Assembly (NCBI GenBank): GCA_016699855.1
Contig: CP064988.1
Span: 186,001-250,000 of the forward strand
From: Rhodospirillales bacterium
GTDB taxonomy: Bacteria; Pseudomonadota; Alphaproteobacteria; Reyranellales; Reyranellaceae
Direction of reading: 5' to 3'
Length of the DNA: 64,000 nucleotides
Both the position numbers and the translations under genes were made by a program. Numbering within the stretch: position 1 is the stretch's first letter; each line of letters begins with the position of its first letter. The notes under the pieces were generated by a model that did no database searches, was not told the origin of the DNA, and worked only from the letters and a program-made list of their open reading frames with translations. Positions 1-9,113 of this stretch are shown piece after piece.

Positions 1-1344
1 GGTCTTCAGGTCGAGGAAGCCGTAGACGACCTGGACGCCGGCGCGCTCCATGTCCATCGCCCAGCGGATGTTGGCCTCCTCGTCGAACCGCGCCTTGAGC
101 TCGACCAGCGCCGTCACGGTCTTGCCCGCCTCGGCCGCCTCGATCAGCGCCTTGACGATCGGCGAGTCCTTGCTGGTGCGGTACAGCGTCTGCTTGATCG
201 CGATCACCGCCGGATCGCTCGCGGCCTGGCGCAGGAAGCGGATGACGACGTCGAAGCTCTCGTAGGGATGGTGGACGACGATGTCCTTGGCGCGGATCGC
301 GGCGAAGCAGTCGCCGCCGAAATCGCTGATCCGCTCGGGGAAGCGCGATTCGTAGGGCGGGAACTTGAGATCGGGCCGGCCGTCGGCGATCAGCGCCGAG
401 ACGTCGCCGATGTTGAGGATGCGGTCGAGCTCGAACACGTCGACGGAACCGGTGGCGATCTCGAGCTGGTCGAACAGGAATGCGCGCAGCGTCTCCGGCA
501 TGTCGGCGTTGATCGAGATCGACACCACCTCGCCGCGCCGCCGCCGCTTCAGCGCGTCCTGGTAGACGTGCACGAGGTCCTCGGCCTCCTCGTTGATCTC
601 GACCTCGCTGTCGCGGATCACGCGGAAGCGGCCGCGGTGCACCACCTCGTAGCCCGGGAACAGCCGGTCGAGGTAGACCGCGATCATCTCCTCCAGCGGC
701 AGGAAACGGATCGCCGGGCCGGGCAGACGGACGAACCGGTCGACCTGCGGCGGCAGCGGCAGCAGCGCCATCATGTTGCGCCCGCCGGTGGCGCTGCGCA
801 GCTGCAGGATCTCGCAGAAACCGAGGTTCTGGATGAACGGGAACGGATGGGAGGGATCGACCGCCAGCGGCGTCAGCACCGGGAACACGTGCTCGACGAA
901 ATAGTCGTTGAGCCACGCCCGCTCGGCGTCCGTGATCTCGGTGTCGTCGAGCACCGCGATGCCGTTCTGCCGCAGGTCCTGGCGCACCTTGTCCCAGGTC
1001 GCCTGCTGCGTGCCCATCAGTTCGGACGCCGCCGCCCGGATCGCCGCGAGCTGCTCGACCGGCGTCAGCCCGTCGTCGGACCGCTCGCCGGCGCGCTTCG
1101 GCAGCATGTCGCGCAGGCCCGCCACGCGGACCATGTAGAACTCGTCGAGGATGTTGGCGGAGATCGACAGGAAGCGGACGCGCTCCAGCAGGGGGTGGCG
1201 CGGATTGCTCGCCTCCTCCAGCACGCGGGTGTTGAACGCCAGCCACGAGAGCTCGCGGTTGATCAGCCGGCCCGGCGCTGCGGAATCGGCCCCCGGCGGC
1301 GGGGCCGCCTCGACCGGCAGGACGTTCGCTGTGGAGGGTTTCAC
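1..1344 (-). CDS. ppk: Polyphosphate kinase 1, N-terminal 448 residues (cut by window start)
   Basis: PPK1 reversibly polymerises the gamma-phosphate of ATP into inorganic polyphosphate. Translation from a GTG at 1344-1342 opens with a short leader and then the PPK N-domain (INRELSWLAFNTRVLEEA, then ISANILDEFYMVRVAGL), and runs open to the window edge. The last visible residues, VQVVYGFLDLKT, are those immediately before the phosphorylated histidine of the family (LKTH), so the catalytic His should be the next residue outside the window. A GGGGAG ribosome site sits about 6 bases upstream of the GTG; I see no nearer ATG with a comparable site. Its partner enzyme, a Ppx/GppA phosphatase, lies at 47.8-49.2 kb and is not co-operonic. 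The family call is firm; the C-terminal half is unseen. Confidence 0.95.
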   Translation of the reverse strand, partial: MKPSTANVLPVEAAPPPGADSAAPGRLINRELSWLAFNTRVLEEASNPRHPLLERVRFLSISANILDEFYMVRVAGLRDMLPKRAGERSDDGLTPVEQLAAIRAAASELMGTQQATWDKVRQDLRQNGIAVLDDTEITDAERAWLNDYFVEHVFPVLTPLAVDPSHPFPFIQNLGFCEILQLRSATGGRNMMALLPLPPQVDRFVRLPGPAIRFLPLEEMIAVYLDRLFPGYEVVHRGRFRVIRDSEVEINEEAEDLVHVYQDALKRRRRGEVVSISINADMPETLRAFLFDQLEIATGSVDVFELDRILNIGDVSALIADGRPDLKFPPYESRFPERISDFGGDCFAAIRAKDIVVHHPYESFDVVIRFLRQAASDPAVIAIKQTLYRTSKDSPIVKALIEAAEAGKTVTALVELKARFDEEANIRWAMDMERAGVQVVYGFLDLKT

Positions 1345-1701
1345 GCGCGCTCCCCGAGACCGCGGCGACGACCGGCGGATGGCCTGGCACGCGGCGACTT
1401 TAAGGTCGAAGTATAGGGCCAACCGTGTGTCGAAGTCATGACACCGCCGCCGCCGCGAACATTCCGGCAACATCCGCGTTACCGCCCCCATACGCTGAAC
1501 TTCGGGCAGTTCTCCTTCTCCCCCTCGCCCGGCGGGTCGTCGCATCAGGCGCGGCGCGTCGAATCCCAACCTCCCTTCCCTTCTCCGCCGCCTTCGGGGG
1601 AAAAGGGAAGAGAACGCCGGATGCGATAGACCTGCCGCCCGGCCGGGGAACGCGGTAAGCGTTGCGGCGGGATGGAAACCGGACGGACGGGGCGGACGAC
1701 G
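1345..1701. other. Intergenic region, no gene seen
   Basis: A 357-base gap between the divergent starts of ppk and the SixA-like gene. It holds pyrimidine-rich stretches (about 1508-1530) and the palindrome at 1575-1610. Open frames across it have no recognisable product. Promoters for both flanking genes must lie here or in the flanks, but I could not pick out convincing -35/-10 pairs. Confidence 0.6.
1575..1610. repeat. Palindromic intergenic element (variant)
   Basis: Eight-base arms CTTCCCTT (1575-1582) and AAGGGAAG (1603-1610) enclose a GC-rich loop containing CTCCGCCGCCTTCGGGGG. The layout resembles the 29-base palindromes at 13959 and 21694 (a CCCTTCTCCGCC-type arm, then a G-run and AAGGG), but it has diverged. 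It may be a member of the same dispersed family. Confidence 0.45.
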
Positions 1702-2223
1702 ATGCGCGACCTATTGCTGATGCGGCATGCCAAGGCCGGCCTCGGCGCCACCGCCGGGGGCGACCGGGAACGACCGCTCAATCCACGGGGGCGCCGCGCC
1801 GCGACGGCGGTCGGACGCGAACTCGCCCGCCTCGGCGCCCGGCCGGACACGATCCTGTGCTCGCCCGCGCGGCGCACGCGCGAGACCCTCGACCTCGTCA
1901 CCCCGGCCTTGAAAACCGCCGCGCCGCCGGCGTTCGAGCCGGCGCTGTATCTCGCCGAGGCCGACGAGCTGCTGGCCCGCCTGCGCGGCCTCGGCGACGA
2001 CACCGCCTGCGCCCTGCTGGTCGGCCACAACGACGGCATCGGCGCGCTTGCCGCCCGCCTCGCCACCATCGGCGACGAGCGCGCGATCGCCAGCCTGCGC
2101 GGCAAATTCCCGACCGGCGCGGTGGCGTGGCTGCGGCTGCCGCTCGATGATTGGGGCGCGTTGGGACGCACCCGCGGCGAGCTGTTCGCCTTCGTGCGGC
2201 CGCGCGATCTCGAAACGCGATGA
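1702..2223 (+). CDS. SixA-like histidine phosphatase family protein
   Basis: A small member (173 residues) of the histidine phosphatase superfamily. The N-terminal LLLMRHAKAG carries the RH nucleophile motif, and GHNDGIGAL near the C-terminal third supplies the second catalytic His, as in SixA. SixA dephosphorylates phosphohistidine domains such as those of phosphotransfer proteins; the substrate here is not shown by the sequence. I chose the ATG at 1702, right before the first beta strand, over one 30 bases upstream that adds only a polar leader. The stop overlaps the next gene's start (ATGA), so the two are probably co-translated. Confidence 0.8.
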   Translation: MRDLLLMRHAKAGLGATAGGDRERPLNPRGRRAATAVGRELARLGARPDTILCSPARRTRETLDLVTPALKTAAPPAFEPALYLAEADELLARLRGLGDDTACALLVGHNDGIGALAARLATIGDERAIASLRGKFPTGAVAWLRLPLDDWGALGRTRGELFAFVRPRDLETR

Positions 2224-2972
2224 GCCGTTTCAAATCGATCCTGATCACCGGCGCGTCGAGCGGGATCGGCGCGGCGCTGGCCGTCGACTACGCCGCGGCG
2301 GGCGTGCGCCTGGCCCTGACCGGGCGCGACACCGCCCGCCTCGAGGCCGTCGCCGCCACCTGCCGGGCGCGCGGCGCGACCGTCGACACGGCCACGATCG
2401 ACGTCACCGACCGCGAGGCGTTCGCCGTCTGGCTCGGCGCGCAAGACGCCGCCCACCCGTTCGATCTCGTGATCGCCAACGCCGGCGTCGCGCTCGAGAA
2501 GGGCCGCGACCTCGGCGACGGGGCGGCGCTGCGCCGGACCCTGGAGATCAACGTCGACGGCGTCCTCAACACCATCCTGCCGCTGCTGCCCGCGATGCGC
2601 GCGCGCCGCGCGGGCCAGGTCGCGATCGTCAGCTCGCTGGCGGGTTTCGTCGGCCTGCCGCTGGCGCCGGGCTACAACGCGAGCAAGGCCGCCGTGCGCA
2701 TCCTGGCCGAGAGCCTGCGTCTCCAGCTCCGACGCGACGGCGTCGGCGTGACGGCGGTGTGTCCGGGCTTCGTCGTCAGCCCGATGACCGACGGCAACAA
2801 GTTCCCGATGCCCTTCCTGATGCCGGTCGCGCGCGCCTCGGCGATCATCCGCCGCGGGCTCGAGCGCGACCGCGCGCGGATCGCATTCCCGTGGCCGCTG
2901 CGCGCCGGCGTGTGGCTGGCGCAGGCGTTGCCGGCCGCCCTGTCGTCGCGATTGCTCGGACGGGCCGCGTAG
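2220..2972 (+). CDS. SDR family NAD(P)-dependent oxidoreductase
   Basis: A 250-residue classical short-chain dehydrogenase/reductase. The N-terminal ILITGASSGIGAALA is the TGxxxGIG dinucleotide site; IANAGVA is the NAG motif; VSSLAGF holds the catalytic Ser, and YNASKAAV (YxxxK) holds Tyr and Lys. PGFVVSPM follows, as usual. The C-terminal end (WPLRAGVWLAQALPAALSSRLLG) is hydrophobic and may associate with membrane, a trait of SDRs acting on lipid-like substrates. It overlaps the upstream phosphatase by four bases. Substrate unknown. Confidence 0.85.
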   Translation: MSRFKSILITGASSGIGAALAVDYAAAGVRLALTGRDTARLEAVAATCRARGATVDTATIDVTDREAFAVWLGAQDAAHPFDLVIANAGVALEKGRDLGDGAALRRTLEINVDGVLNTILPLLPAMRARRAGQVAIVSSLAGFVGLPLAPGYNASKAAVRILAESLRLQLRRDGVGVTAVCPGFVVSPMTDGNKFPMPFLMPVARASAIIRRGLERDRARIAFPWPLRAGVWLAQALPAALSSRLLGRAA

Positions 2973-2976
2973 GCGG

Positions 2977-3588
2977 TCAGCGCCCGCCGAAGGCCGCGCG
3001 CGCCGCCAGCACGCGCATCACCACCGTCCACAGGCACAAGGCCGCGAACACGGCGGCCATCTCCGCGAACCATCGCGGGAAGAGGCACAGCGCGACCAGG
3101 AACGCGATCGTCTCCGTCCCCTCGATCACACCCGCGCTGTGGAAGAACGATTTACGCCCGCGCGCCTCGGTGGTGTCGCCGCGCTTCGCGGCGATCACCG
3201 CCCATCCGAGGAACGAGGCGCAGGTGCCGACGAAGCTCGCGAGCAGCACGGCCGCCCAGACGCCGTTGGCCGCCGGATCCCGCAACGCGAAGCCAAGCAC
3301 GACCCCGGCGTAGAACAGCATGTCGGCGACGATGTCGAGATAGCCGCCGAAATCCGTCGGCCCGCGATGGCGCGCGACCGCGCCGTCGAGCCCGTCGATC
3401 ACGCGATTGAGCGCGACGACCGCGAGCGCGCAGAGGAACCAGCCGTGGATGATCAGCGGGACCGCCAGCAGACCGACCGCGAGGCCGGCCACGGTCAGCG
3501 CGTCGGCGCCGACACCCCACGCCGCGAGGCGCCGTCCCGCCGCCTTGAGCGGCGGATCGACGAGACGACGCATGAGCGGATCGAGCAT
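2977..3588 (-). CDS. CDP-alcohol phosphatidyltransferase family membrane protein
   Basis: A 203-residue integral membrane protein with the CDP-alcohol phosphotransferase signature DG-x2-(G)A-x-AR-x8-G-x3-D-x3-D in DGLDGAVAR...GGYLDIVAD, followed by several hydrophobic segments. These enzymes move a phospho-alcohol from a CDP-linked donor to an acceptor. It is the last gene of a minus-strand run behind pssA (22-base gap), so a second phospholipid head-group step is the natural inference, but the acceptor cannot be read from sequence. It could be a PgsA-like or a cardiolipin/phosphatidylinositol-type enzyme. Confidence 0.8.
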   Translation of the reverse strand: MLDPLMRRLVDPPLKAAGRRLAAWGVGADALTVAGLAVGLLAVPLIIHGWFLCALAVVALNRVIDGLDGAVARHRGPTDFGGYLDIVADMLFYAGVVLGFALRDPAANGVWAAVLLASFVGTCASFLGWAVIAAKRGDTTEARGRKSFFHSAGVIEGTETIAFLVALCLFPRWFAEMAAVFAALCLWTVVMRVLAARAAFGGR

Positions 3589-3610
3589 CGGCGCGCTACC
3601 GCGGCGCGCC

Positions 3611-4468
3611 TCAACGGCGTTCGCCGCCGTCGCCGGTGACGCTGCGCAGCTCGACGACCTCGGCCGGCGCCGCCTTGGACCGCTCGGCCTCCTCCAGCCG
3701 GCGCCGGGCGCGCCAGCTCAGCGGCAGGGTCGCCACGTAGATCATCGCCAGCGCCGGCAGCGTGACCCACGGCGCCGTCGCCAGCAGCCCGACCAGCAAC
3801 GCCACGCCGAGGAACACCGGCAGCACGAGATGGTCGGGGATGCGGCCCTTCTTGAACGAGTAGGCCGGGATGCGGCTGACCATCAGGCCGCCGACGACGA
3901 CGAGGAACACGCCCACCAGCAGCGGATCGCGGGTCCACGTCCAGGCGAGCTCGGGGCTCAGGCCCAGCATCAGCGGCGCCAGCACGATCAACGCGCCGGC
4001 CGGCGCCGGCACGCCGGTGAAGAACGCGCCGGCCCACATCGGCGGCTTCTCGTCGTTCTGCAGGCCGACGTTGAAGCGCGCCAGCCGCATGGCGCTGCAG
4101 ATCGGGAACAGCAGCGTGGCGAGCCATCCGAAGGTGCCGGCCGAGCCCATCGTCCAGAGGTACAGCACCAGCGCCGGCGCCACGCCGAAGGCGCAGAAAT
4201 CCGACAGCGAATCGAGCTCGGCGCCGAACCGGCTGGTCGTGTTGAGGCGGCGCGCGACGCGGCCGTCCAGCGCGTCGAGGATGCCGGCGACGATCACCGC
4301 GATCGCCGCGGCGCGGAAATCGCCGCCCAGCGCGAAGCGGATCGCCGTCAGTCCCGAGCACAGCGCCGTCAGCGTGATGATGTTCGGCAGCATGCGGTTG
4401 AACGACAGGCCGCGCAGCGTGCGGCCGGCGCGGCTCCCGGCCACTCTCCCGTTCCTGGACTCGTCCAT
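3611..4468 (-). CDS. pssA: CDP-diacylglycerol--serine O-phosphatidyltransferase
   Basis: Makes phosphatidylserine from CDP-diacylglycerol and serine at the inner membrane, the step before phosphatidylethanolamine. 285 residues. A charged N-terminus is followed by MLPNIITLTALCSGLTAI, typical of PssA type II, then the catalytic motif ILDALDGRVARRL...FGAELDSLSD (about residues 63-90) and seven or so membrane helices. The gene lies 18 bases after psd, which uses its product, so the two form a phosphatidylethanolamine synthesis unit. The start could be an internal ATG at MLPNII, but the upstream start is in good context. Confidence 0.93.
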   Translation of the reverse strand: MDESRNGRVAGSRAGRTLRGLSFNRMLPNIITLTALCSGLTAIRFALGGDFRAAAIAVIVAGILDALDGRVARRLNTTSRFGAELDSLSDFCAFGVAPALVLYLWTMGSAGTFGWLATLLFPICSAMRLARFNVGLQNDEKPPMWAGAFFTGVPAPAGALIVLAPLMLGLSPELAWTWTRDPLLVGVFLVVVGGLMVSRIPAYSFKKGRIPDHLVLPVFLGVALLVGLLATAPWVTLPALAMIYVATLPLSWRARRRLEEAERSKAAPAEVVELRSVTGDGGERR

Positions 4469-4486
4469 GGCCCGCGCCTCCGCAGC

Positions 4487-5176
4487 CTAGAGTTCGCGCG
4501 CCGGTCGGGGCGCGGTGTCCGCGGCGAGCCGGTCGGCCATGACGGTCTCGCCACCGATCATCCGCTGGCCGACCTCGACCAGCGGCGCCACGCCATCGGG
4601 AAGGTAGAGGTCGGTGCGGCTGCCGAAGCGGATCAGCCCGTAGCGTTCGCCGGCGCGGACGCGCTGTCCCGGCCGCAGTTCGCAGACGATACGCCGGGCC
4701 ACCAGGCCGGCGATCTGCACGACCACGGCGCGCGAGCCGTCCGGCAGCAGCAGGCCCACGCCCATGCGCTCGTTCTCGTCGCTGGCCTTGTCGTCGGCGG
4801 CGCTGAGGAATTTGCCGGGATGGTAGGCGACGACCTCGATCGTGGCGTCGGCCGGGATGCGGTTGATGTGGACGTCGAACACGCTCAGGAAGACGCTGAT
4901 CCGCATCATCGGCGCGTCGCCCAGGCCGAGCTCCTTGGGCGGCACCGCCGGCCCGACGCTGCGCACCAGCCCGTCGGCCGGGGCGATGAAAAGTCCCTCG
5001 CGCTGCGGCGTCAGCCGCGGCGGGTCGCGGAAGAAGTACACGCACCACAACGTCAGCAGCAGCGCCGGCCAGAACAGAGGCGCGAAGAACAACGCCATGA
5101 CCAGCGTCACGGCCGCGAAGATGGCGACGAAGCGCCATCCTTCGCGGTGCAGGGGGATCAGGAAGTCTGAGAGCAT
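4487..5176 (-). CDS. psd: Phosphatidylserine decarboxylase proenzyme
   Basis: Decarboxylates phosphatidylserine to phosphatidylethanolamine. 229 residues, the short form of the family. Two hydrophobic segments at about 17-48 anchor it; DVHINRIP (about 101-108) and YHPGKFLSA are conserved. The self-cleavage site is the Gly-Ser pair in RFGSRTD (about 183-189), which generates the pyruvoyl group; this short-type site reads GS rather than the LGST of E. coli-type enzymes. It is followed at 18 bases by pssA and preceded at 31 bases by the LysM protein, all on the minus strand. Confidence 0.93.
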   Translation of the reverse strand: MLSDFLIPLHREGWRFVAIFAAVTLVMALFFAPLFWPALLLTLWCVYFFRDPPRLTPQREGLFIAPADGLVRSVGPAVPPKELGLGDAPMMRISVFLSVFDVHINRIPADATIEVVAYHPGKFLSAADDKASDENERMGVGLLLPDGSRAVVVQIAGLVARRIVCELRPGQRVRAGERYGLIRFGSRTDLYLPDGVAPLVEVGQRMIGGETVMADRLAADTAPRPAREL

Positions 5177-5207
5177 CTGCTTCCGCCGTCGGCGCCGGGC
5201 GCGCGGG

Positions 5208-6989
5208 TCACGGCGCCTTCGGAATCACGAAGACCTGTCCGGGATAGATCAGGTCGGGATCGCGGATCTGTCCGCGGTTGGCCTCGTAGATCGCGGTGTA
5301 GCGCGGCCCGTCGCCCAGCCGCGCGCGGGCGATGTTCCACAGGTTGTCGCCACGGGCGATGGTCACGCTGCCTCCCGACGGTAGATCGACACGCTCGAAC
5401 GGAACTTCAAGACGCGACGCGACGGTCCCGCCGGGCCCCAGGCGGTCCAGGCGCAGGGCCTGGCGGCCGACCGGCAGCGTCTCCGCCGGCCGCACCTCCC
5501 ACTTTCCGTCCGCGCCGGCGACCGCCTCGCCCACCGGCTTGTCGCCGAGATAGACGCGCACGGCGGCGCCGGGGGCCGCCTGGCCGGAGATCGTCGCGCG
5601 ACCCCGGCCGTCGTAGTCGACCGCGCCGAGCACGAGATCGCCGGACCGCGCCAGTGAATCGCGTCCGCCCGGCGCCTGCAGCACCGTGCTCGGCCCGCTG
5701 GCGACCGGCGTCGACACCACCAGCGGCGGGGCGGCATCGGCCGCCGGCTTCGGCACGACGATGGCCACGGTGCGGTCCGAGCGCGCGACCTCGGCGCCGT
5801 CCTTGCGGATCACCAGGCGCAGCTCGTGCGCGCCCGGCGCCAGCGGCGGGTCGTTGACCAGCGCCACCCACTCGCCGCGCGAATCGATCTCGACCGTGGC
5901 GAGCTCCTTGTCGCCATCGAGCACGACCACACGGGCGCCCGGCTCGCCGCGACCGGCGATCACGGCGCGGCCGTCGGGCCCGACGCGCGCGATGTCGAAG
6001 CTCGGCGCGAGGACCGGCTTTGGCGCGGTGGTCGGCGGCGTCCCGGCGGGTGCAGTCGTGGCCGGCGCCGACGTCGTCGCAGGTGGTACGGCCGGTGCGG
6101 AGGTGGCCGCCGAAGAGGTCGTCGGCGGCGGCCGCATGTCGGCCGACGTCACCTCGGGCGGCTCGGGCGCTGGCGGCGGGAATCCGGCATCGGTCGGCGC
6201 CGCGGGCGCTGGCGGCGCGGTCGACGGCGTCGATCCGGCGGCAGCCGGCGCGGCGGCCGCGGGGTCGGTGGCGCCGGGTTGCGGGGCTGACGCCGGCGTG
6301 CTCGACGGCTGCGCCGTGGACGCGGTGGACGGGACGCTCGACGACGCCGTCGGCGGTGCGCCGGCTCCGGATGGCGCGGCGGCGCCGGGCGCCGACGATC
6401 CCGGCGCCAGCGCGGACGGCGTCGACGCCGGCTTACCCGAATCCGCCGTCGACACCCGGCCGCCGGGCGGCGACTTACCGGCGATCCAACGCGCGACATC
6501 CGGCTGACATTGCGTCAGGCCGAACGCGGCCAACGCGAGGACCACGGCGCCGCCGATCCAGAAGACCGCGCGGCCACCCTTCGCGCCGCCGGTCTTCGCG
6601 GTCGGGAAATCGCCGTGCGCGCTGGCGGGACTCGCCATCCTGCCAAGCCCCGCGGGGCTCGGCGGATTCGCCCCGTCGCTCGATCCGGCGCCCGGTGGAT
6701 TCCGCCGGGTCGGGGCGTCGCCTCCGGCCGGACCGGTCGCCGGGCTCACCATCTTCGCCGGCGGCGCGCCGTCGGTCTTCCACACGTCGATCTCGGGCGG
6801 CGCCGGCGTGCGCGACACCCGCGTGACGACGGTCGGCGTCTCCCGAGCCGTCGCGCCCGCCGCCGGCGGCGCCGACGCCTGCGTGGCTGATGGCCCGAGA
6901 CGCGCGGCCAGCGCCTCGACGGCGACCCGGATGGTGCGCTCGTCGGCAATGTCGGGGGGTCCGCCCGGAGGCGGAGATTTGCTGCTCAT
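5208..6989 (-). CDS. Membrane-anchored LysM domain protein with Ig-like repeats
   Basis: 593 residues. The first 140 or so are polar and presumably cytoplasmic; a single hydrophobic helix (AVFWIGGAVVLALAAFGLTQ, about 141-160) follows. A long Pro/Ala/Ser/Thr-rich linker (about 165-325) leads to two bacterial Ig-like/carrier units with phrases such as GRAVIAGRGEPGARVVVLDG and GRATISGQAAPGAAVRVYLG. The C-terminal 50 residues are a LysM domain (VTIARGDNLWNIARARLGDG...YPGQVFVIP), which binds peptidoglycan sugars. This matches the alphaproteobacterial LysM envelope-protein layout. It heads the psd-pssA operon, tying an envelope-tethering protein to phospholipid synthesis; its precise role is unknown. 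Confidence 0.85.
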   Translation of the reverse strand: MSSKSPPPGGPPDIADERTIRVAVEALAARLGPSATQASAPPAAGATARETPTVVTRVSRTPAPPEIDVWKTDGAPPAKMVSPATGPAGGDAPTRRNPPGAGSSDGANPPSPAGLGRMASPASAHGDFPTAKTGGAKGGRAVFWIGGAVVLALAAFGLTQCQPDVARWIAGKSPPGGRVSTADSGKPASTPSALAPGSSAPGAAAPSGAGAPPTASSSVPSTASTAQPSSTPASAPQPGATDPAAAAPAAAGSTPSTAPPAPAAPTDAGFPPPAPEPPEVTSADMRPPPTTSSAATSAPAVPPATTSAPATTAPAGTPPTTAPKPVLAPSFDIARVGPDGRAVIAGRGEPGARVVVLDGDKELATVEIDSRGEWVALVNDPPLAPGAHELRLVIRKDGAEVARSDRTVAIVVPKPAADAAPPLVVSTPVASGPSTVLQAPGGRDSLARSGDLVLGAVDYDGRGRATISGQAAPGAAVRVYLGDKPVGEAVAGADGKWEVRPAETLPVGRQALRLDRLGPGGTVASRLEVPFERVDLPSGGSVTIARGDNLWNIARARLGDGPRYTAIYEANRGQIRDPDLIYPGQVFVIPKAP

Positions 6990-7115
6990 ACCGGTGCCCG
7001 GAACCTCTGGACCTTATACGCGCTTCATGGGAACACATCATGGCGGCAAAGCCCCGAGGCGGGAATCGCTTTCGCCGCTTCATCCCCAACCGTGGACCCG
7101 GGTTCCGATCCCTCG

Positions 7116-7715
7116 ATGCCTTCCGCCCCTTCCCGAACGCTCAAATCCGTCTGCGTCTTCTGCGGCTCGCGCCCCGGCAACGACCCCGCCTACGCCGTCG
7201 AGGCCGCGCGGTTCGGCCGCATGGTGGCCGAGCGCGGCCTGACGCTGGTCTACGGTGGCGGCGGCATCGGCCTGATGGGCGTCGTCGCCCGGGCCGCGCT
7301 GTCGGCCGGCGGCAGCGTGGTCGGCGTGATCCCGGACTTCCTGCGCCGGGCCGAGGCCGGCATGGACGGGCTCACCGAGATCGTCGTGGTCGAGACCATG
7401 CACGAGCGCAAGATGGCGATGTCGGAGCGCTCCGACGCCTTCGTGGTGCTGCCCGGCGGCGTCGGCACGCTGGAGGAGCTGTTCGAGATCCTGTCGTGGC
7501 GCACGCTGGGGCTGCACGACAAGCCGATGGTCGTGGTCGACCAGGCCGACTACTGGCAGCCGCTGCAGGATCTGGTCGACCGCATGGTCGACGGCGGCTT
7601 CGCCAGCGCGCCGATCCGCGACGGCATGCGCTTCGTCGACACCGTCGACGAGGTCCTGTCGACGCTGGCGGCGATGCCGCGCGGCGCCATCCAGAAGCCG
7701 CTCGACCGCACCTGA
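7116..7715 (+). CDS. LOG family protein (nucleoside 5'-monophosphate phosphoribohydrolase-like)
   Basis: 199 residues with the Rossmann-like LOG/TIGR00730 fold. VCVFCGSRPG opens the domain; LVYGGGGIGLMG and the catalytic signature VLPGGVGTLEELFE (PGGxGTxxE) are intact, as is ETMHERKMAM with the conserved Arg/Lys. Family members hydrolyse nucleoside 5'-monophosphates (AMP or cytokinin ribotides) to a free base and ribose phosphate; the exact base is not predictable. Start set at the ATG at 7116 rather than an upstream GTG at 7092, because the conserved domain begins about ten residues later. Confidence 0.88.
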   Translation: MPSAPSRTLKSVCVFCGSRPGNDPAYAVEAARFGRMVAERGLTLVYGGGGIGLMGVVARAALSAGGSVVGVIPDFLRRAEAGMDGLTEIVVVETMHERKMAMSERSDAFVVLPGGVGTLEELFEILSWRTLGLHDKPMVVVDQADYWQPLQDLVDRMVDGGFASAPIRDGMRFVDTVDEVLSTLAAMPRGAIQKPLDRT

Positions 7716-7862
7716 GCGCCGCTGCCGCGCCACGGCGCGGCGCGGCCGCGCGACCCACCCCCCTTGTCGCGCCGCGGCGGGCGCCCTAAAACCCGCGCGC
7801 CGGCGCGTGGGTGGTGGCGCCCCGCCGAATCCGATCCGTCCCACCGCGAAAGGTCGATTTCC

Positions 7863-9080
7863 ATGGCGAAGATCAAGGTCAAGAACCCCGTCGTCGAGAT
7901 GGACGGCGACGAGATGACCCGCATCATCTGGCAGTTCATCAAGGACAAGCTGATCCTGCCGTACCTCGACATCGACCTGAAGTACTACGACCTCGGCGTC
8001 GAGTTCCGCGACAAGACCAACGACCAGGTGACGATCGACTCCGCCAAGGCGACGCAGCAGCACGGCGTCGCGGTGAAGTGCGCGACCATCACGCCGGACG
8101 AGGGCCGCGTGAAGGAGTTCAAGCTCAAGGAGATGTGGAAGTCGCCCAACGGCACGATCCGCAACATCATCGGCGGCACCATCTTCCGCGAGCCGATCGT
8201 CTGCAAGAACGTGCCGCGCCTGGTGCCGGGCTGGACCAAGCCGATCGTCATCGGCCGTCACGCCTTCGGCGACCAGTACCGCGCCACCGACTTCCTCGTG
8301 CCCGGCAAGGGCAAGCTCACGATCAAGTTCGAGGGCGAGGACGGCAAGGTGATCGAGCACAACGTGTTCGACTTCCCCGGCTCCGGCGTCGCGATGGCGA
8401 TGTACAACCTCGACGACTCGATCATCGGCTTCGCGCGCAGCTCGTTCAACTACGGCCTGATCCGCGGCTGGCCGGTGTACCTCTCGACCAAGAACACGAT
8501 CCTCAAGCGCTACGACGGCCGCTTCATGGACCTGTTCCAGAAGGTGTTCGACGAGGAGTTCGCCGACAAGTTCAAGGCCAAGGGCATCGGCTACGAGCAC
8601 CGCCTGATCGACGACATGGTCGCGTCGGCCCTGAAGTGGGACGGCGCCTTCATCTGGGCGTGCAAGAACTACGACGGCGACGTGCAGAGCGACACCGTGG
8701 CCCAGGGCTTCGGCTCGCTCGGCCTCATGACCTCGGTGCTGATGACGCCGGACGGCAAGACGATCGAGGCCGAGGCGGCCCACGGCACCGTCACGCGGCA
8801 CTACCGCGAGCACCAGAAGGGCAAGCAGACCTCGACCAACCCGATCGCGTCGATCTACGCCTGGACGCAGGGCCTGAAGTACCGCGGCTCGTTCGACGGC
8901 ACGCCCGACGTGGTGAAGTTCGCCGAGACCCTGGAGAAGGTCTGCGTCGACGCCGTCGAGGGCGGCAAGATGACCAAGGACCTCGCGCTGCTGATCGGCC
9001 CCAACGAGCCGTGGCAGACGACCCAGCAGTTCCTCGACACGCTCGACGGCATGCTCAAGGAGCGGATGGCGAAGTGGTAG
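7863..9080 (+). CDS. icd: Isocitrate dehydrogenase (NADP+)
   Basis: Oxidatively decarboxylates isocitrate to 2-oxoglutarate in the TCA cycle, reducing NADP+. 405 residues, the size of the eukaryote-like homodimeric IDH used by many alphaproteobacteria, not the longer E. coli form. MKIKVKNPVVEMDGDEMTRI-type N-terminus, the substrate loop WKSPNGTIRN, the metal-binding region around YDGDVQSD and the NADP loop EAAHGTVTRHY are all visible. Codon use is uniform with many AAG/ATC/GAC choices, consistent with high expression. A GAAAGG ribosome site precedes the ATG, and a strong terminator follows at 9114. Confidence 0.97.
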   Translation: MAKIKVKNPVVEMDGDEMTRIIWQFIKDKLILPYLDIDLKYYDLGVEFRDKTNDQVTIDSAKATQQHGVAVKCATITPDEGRVKEFKLKEMWKSPNGTIRNIIGGTIFREPIVCKNVPRLVPGWTKPIVIGRHAFGDQYRATDFLVPGKGKLTIKFEGEDGKVIEHNVFDFPGSGVAMAMYNLDDSIIGFARSSFNYGLIRGWPVYLSTKNTILKRYDGRFMDLFQKVFDEEFADKFKAKGIGYEHRLIDDMVASALKWDGAFIWACKNYDGDVQSDTVAQGFGSLGLMTSVLMTPDGKTIEAEAAHGTVTRHYREHQKGKQTSTNPIASIYAWTQGLKYRGSFDGTPDVVKFAETLEKVCVDAVEGGKMTKDLALLIGPNEPWQTTQQFLDTLDGMLKERMAKW

Positions 9081-9113
9081 CCCGCGCCGGTTTTTGATCG
9101 GCGGATCGATGGA

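Noticed and set aside
268..1416. 382-residue plus-strand open frame over ppk
   Set aside because: It is antisense to the well-matched ppk frame; its Arg/Asp/Val-rich sequence is typical of a shadow frame in GC-rich DNA.
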